Part shown: positions 37,514-38,005 of the stretch, one piece after another
Layout: each line of letters begins with the position of its first letter
How positions within the stretch are numbered: position 1 is the first letter of the stretch
Assembly: GCA_022735835.1 (NCBI GenBank)
Contig: DYZU01000133.1
Coordinates: 1-38,005 of the forward strand
From: Thermincola sp.
GTDB taxonomy: Bacteria > Bacillota > Thermincolia > Thermincolales > UBA2595
Reading direction: 5' to 3'
Length of the DNA stretch: 38,005 nucleotides
Notes under the pieces: generated by a model
What the model saw: only the letters and a program-made list of their open reading frames with translations
Databases searched by the model: none
Told to the model about the DNA's origin: nothing
Made by a program: the position numbers and the translations under genes

Positions 37514-37996
37514 TTATTTGGTAGCTGCAGCTTCCTGTTCACTTTTAGGAGGTGTGCGAAGCTCTGTCCTGGCGTTCTTAATCTGAGTTAGAATCTTTTC
37601 TATATTTGCTTCCGTGCTTTGCAGCAAATCATCGACAAATTGATAGGCGCCGATCTTGATTTCCCTTGACATCGTTTTAGCCTGTTCCATTACTTCCGTA
37701 GCCTGTTGGCGGGCCTGTTTGACCAGTTCGTTCTCCCCGGTCATCCTGTCCAGCTCTTCTTTGGCCTCAGTGATGATTCTGTTGGCCTCGAGCCTTGCCT
37801 CCTCAAGGATTCTTTCACTCTCAAGCATGACCGCTTTGGCCTTTCTCATTTCATCCGGCAAAGCAGTCCGGATGTGGTCAATCATATCAAGGATCAGCTC
37901 GTCATCAATCAGTATCTTGCCTACCAAAGGAACCTTGGTGCTCTCTTCAACCAATTCTTCTAACTCGTTTAAGACATCCGGGATATCCATTTGCAT
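37514..37996 (-). CDS. Conserved coiled-coil protein (ATP synthase B/DivIVA-like helical), function unknown
   Basis: DVLNELEELVEESTKVPLVGKILIDDELILDMIDHIRTALPDEMRKAKAVMLESERILEEARLEANRIITEAKEE; complete ORF. Confidence 0.8.
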   Translation of the reverse strand: MQMDIPDVLNELEELVEESTKVPLVGKILIDDELILDMIDHIRTALPDEMRKAKAVMLESERILEEARLEANRIITEAKEELDRMTGENELVKQARQQATEVMEQAKTMSREIKIGAYQFVDDLLQSTEANIEKILTQIKNARTELRTPPKSEQEAAATK

Positions 37997-38005
37997 TCCT
38001 CCTAA

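Noticed and set aside
1-38005. CRISPR arrays, tRNA/rRNA genes, prophage or intact transposase genes
   Set aside because: No regular repeat-spacer structure, cloverleaf or transposase ORF recognised in the window.

Overview
The window is a gene-dense, low-GC Gram-positive chromosomal segment, probably from an anaerobic spore-forming Firmicute of Peptococcaceae/Desulfotomaculum type (taxonomic inference from gene content only). Almost everything is on the minus strand. Read in the transcription direction it carries: DUF177-rpmF; fapR-plsX-fabH-fabK-fabD-fabG-acpP-fabK/NMO paralogue-fabF-rnc-radical SAM; smc; a duplicated JAMM-like protein; ftsY; a SAM by-product salvage cluster (MTA/MTI phosphorylase, mtnA, ahcY, MoaD-like, tungsten-type aldehyde:ferredoxin oxidoreductase, class II aldolase, mtaD); a Spo0E-like gene; then ylxM-ffh-rpsP-khpA-ylqD-rimM-trmD-SPOUT MTase-rplS-lepB-rbgA-rnhB and a partial HD-GYP gene. 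Plus-strand genes are cobT, a Cys-rich unknown, tmcAL (ylbM) and ylbJ. The two most interesting items are: (1) a contiguous salvage cluster that reads as a deamination-first pathway for MTA / 5'-deoxyadenosine / SAH, ending in an aldolase plus an AOR that could oxidise the released aldehyde and reduce ferredoxin; and (2) an uncharacterised protein between smc and ftsY made of two tandem homologous domains, only one of which keeps an HxHP-x9-D JAMM-like metal motif. Several regulatory structures were also read directly: a FapR operator over its promoter, an L19 leader, an SD-sequestering hairpin before ylbJ, a terminator-like hairpin after acpP, 16-bp direct repeats abutting the ylxM-ffh promoter, and an IS-end-like inverted repeat. 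No search or folding program was run.
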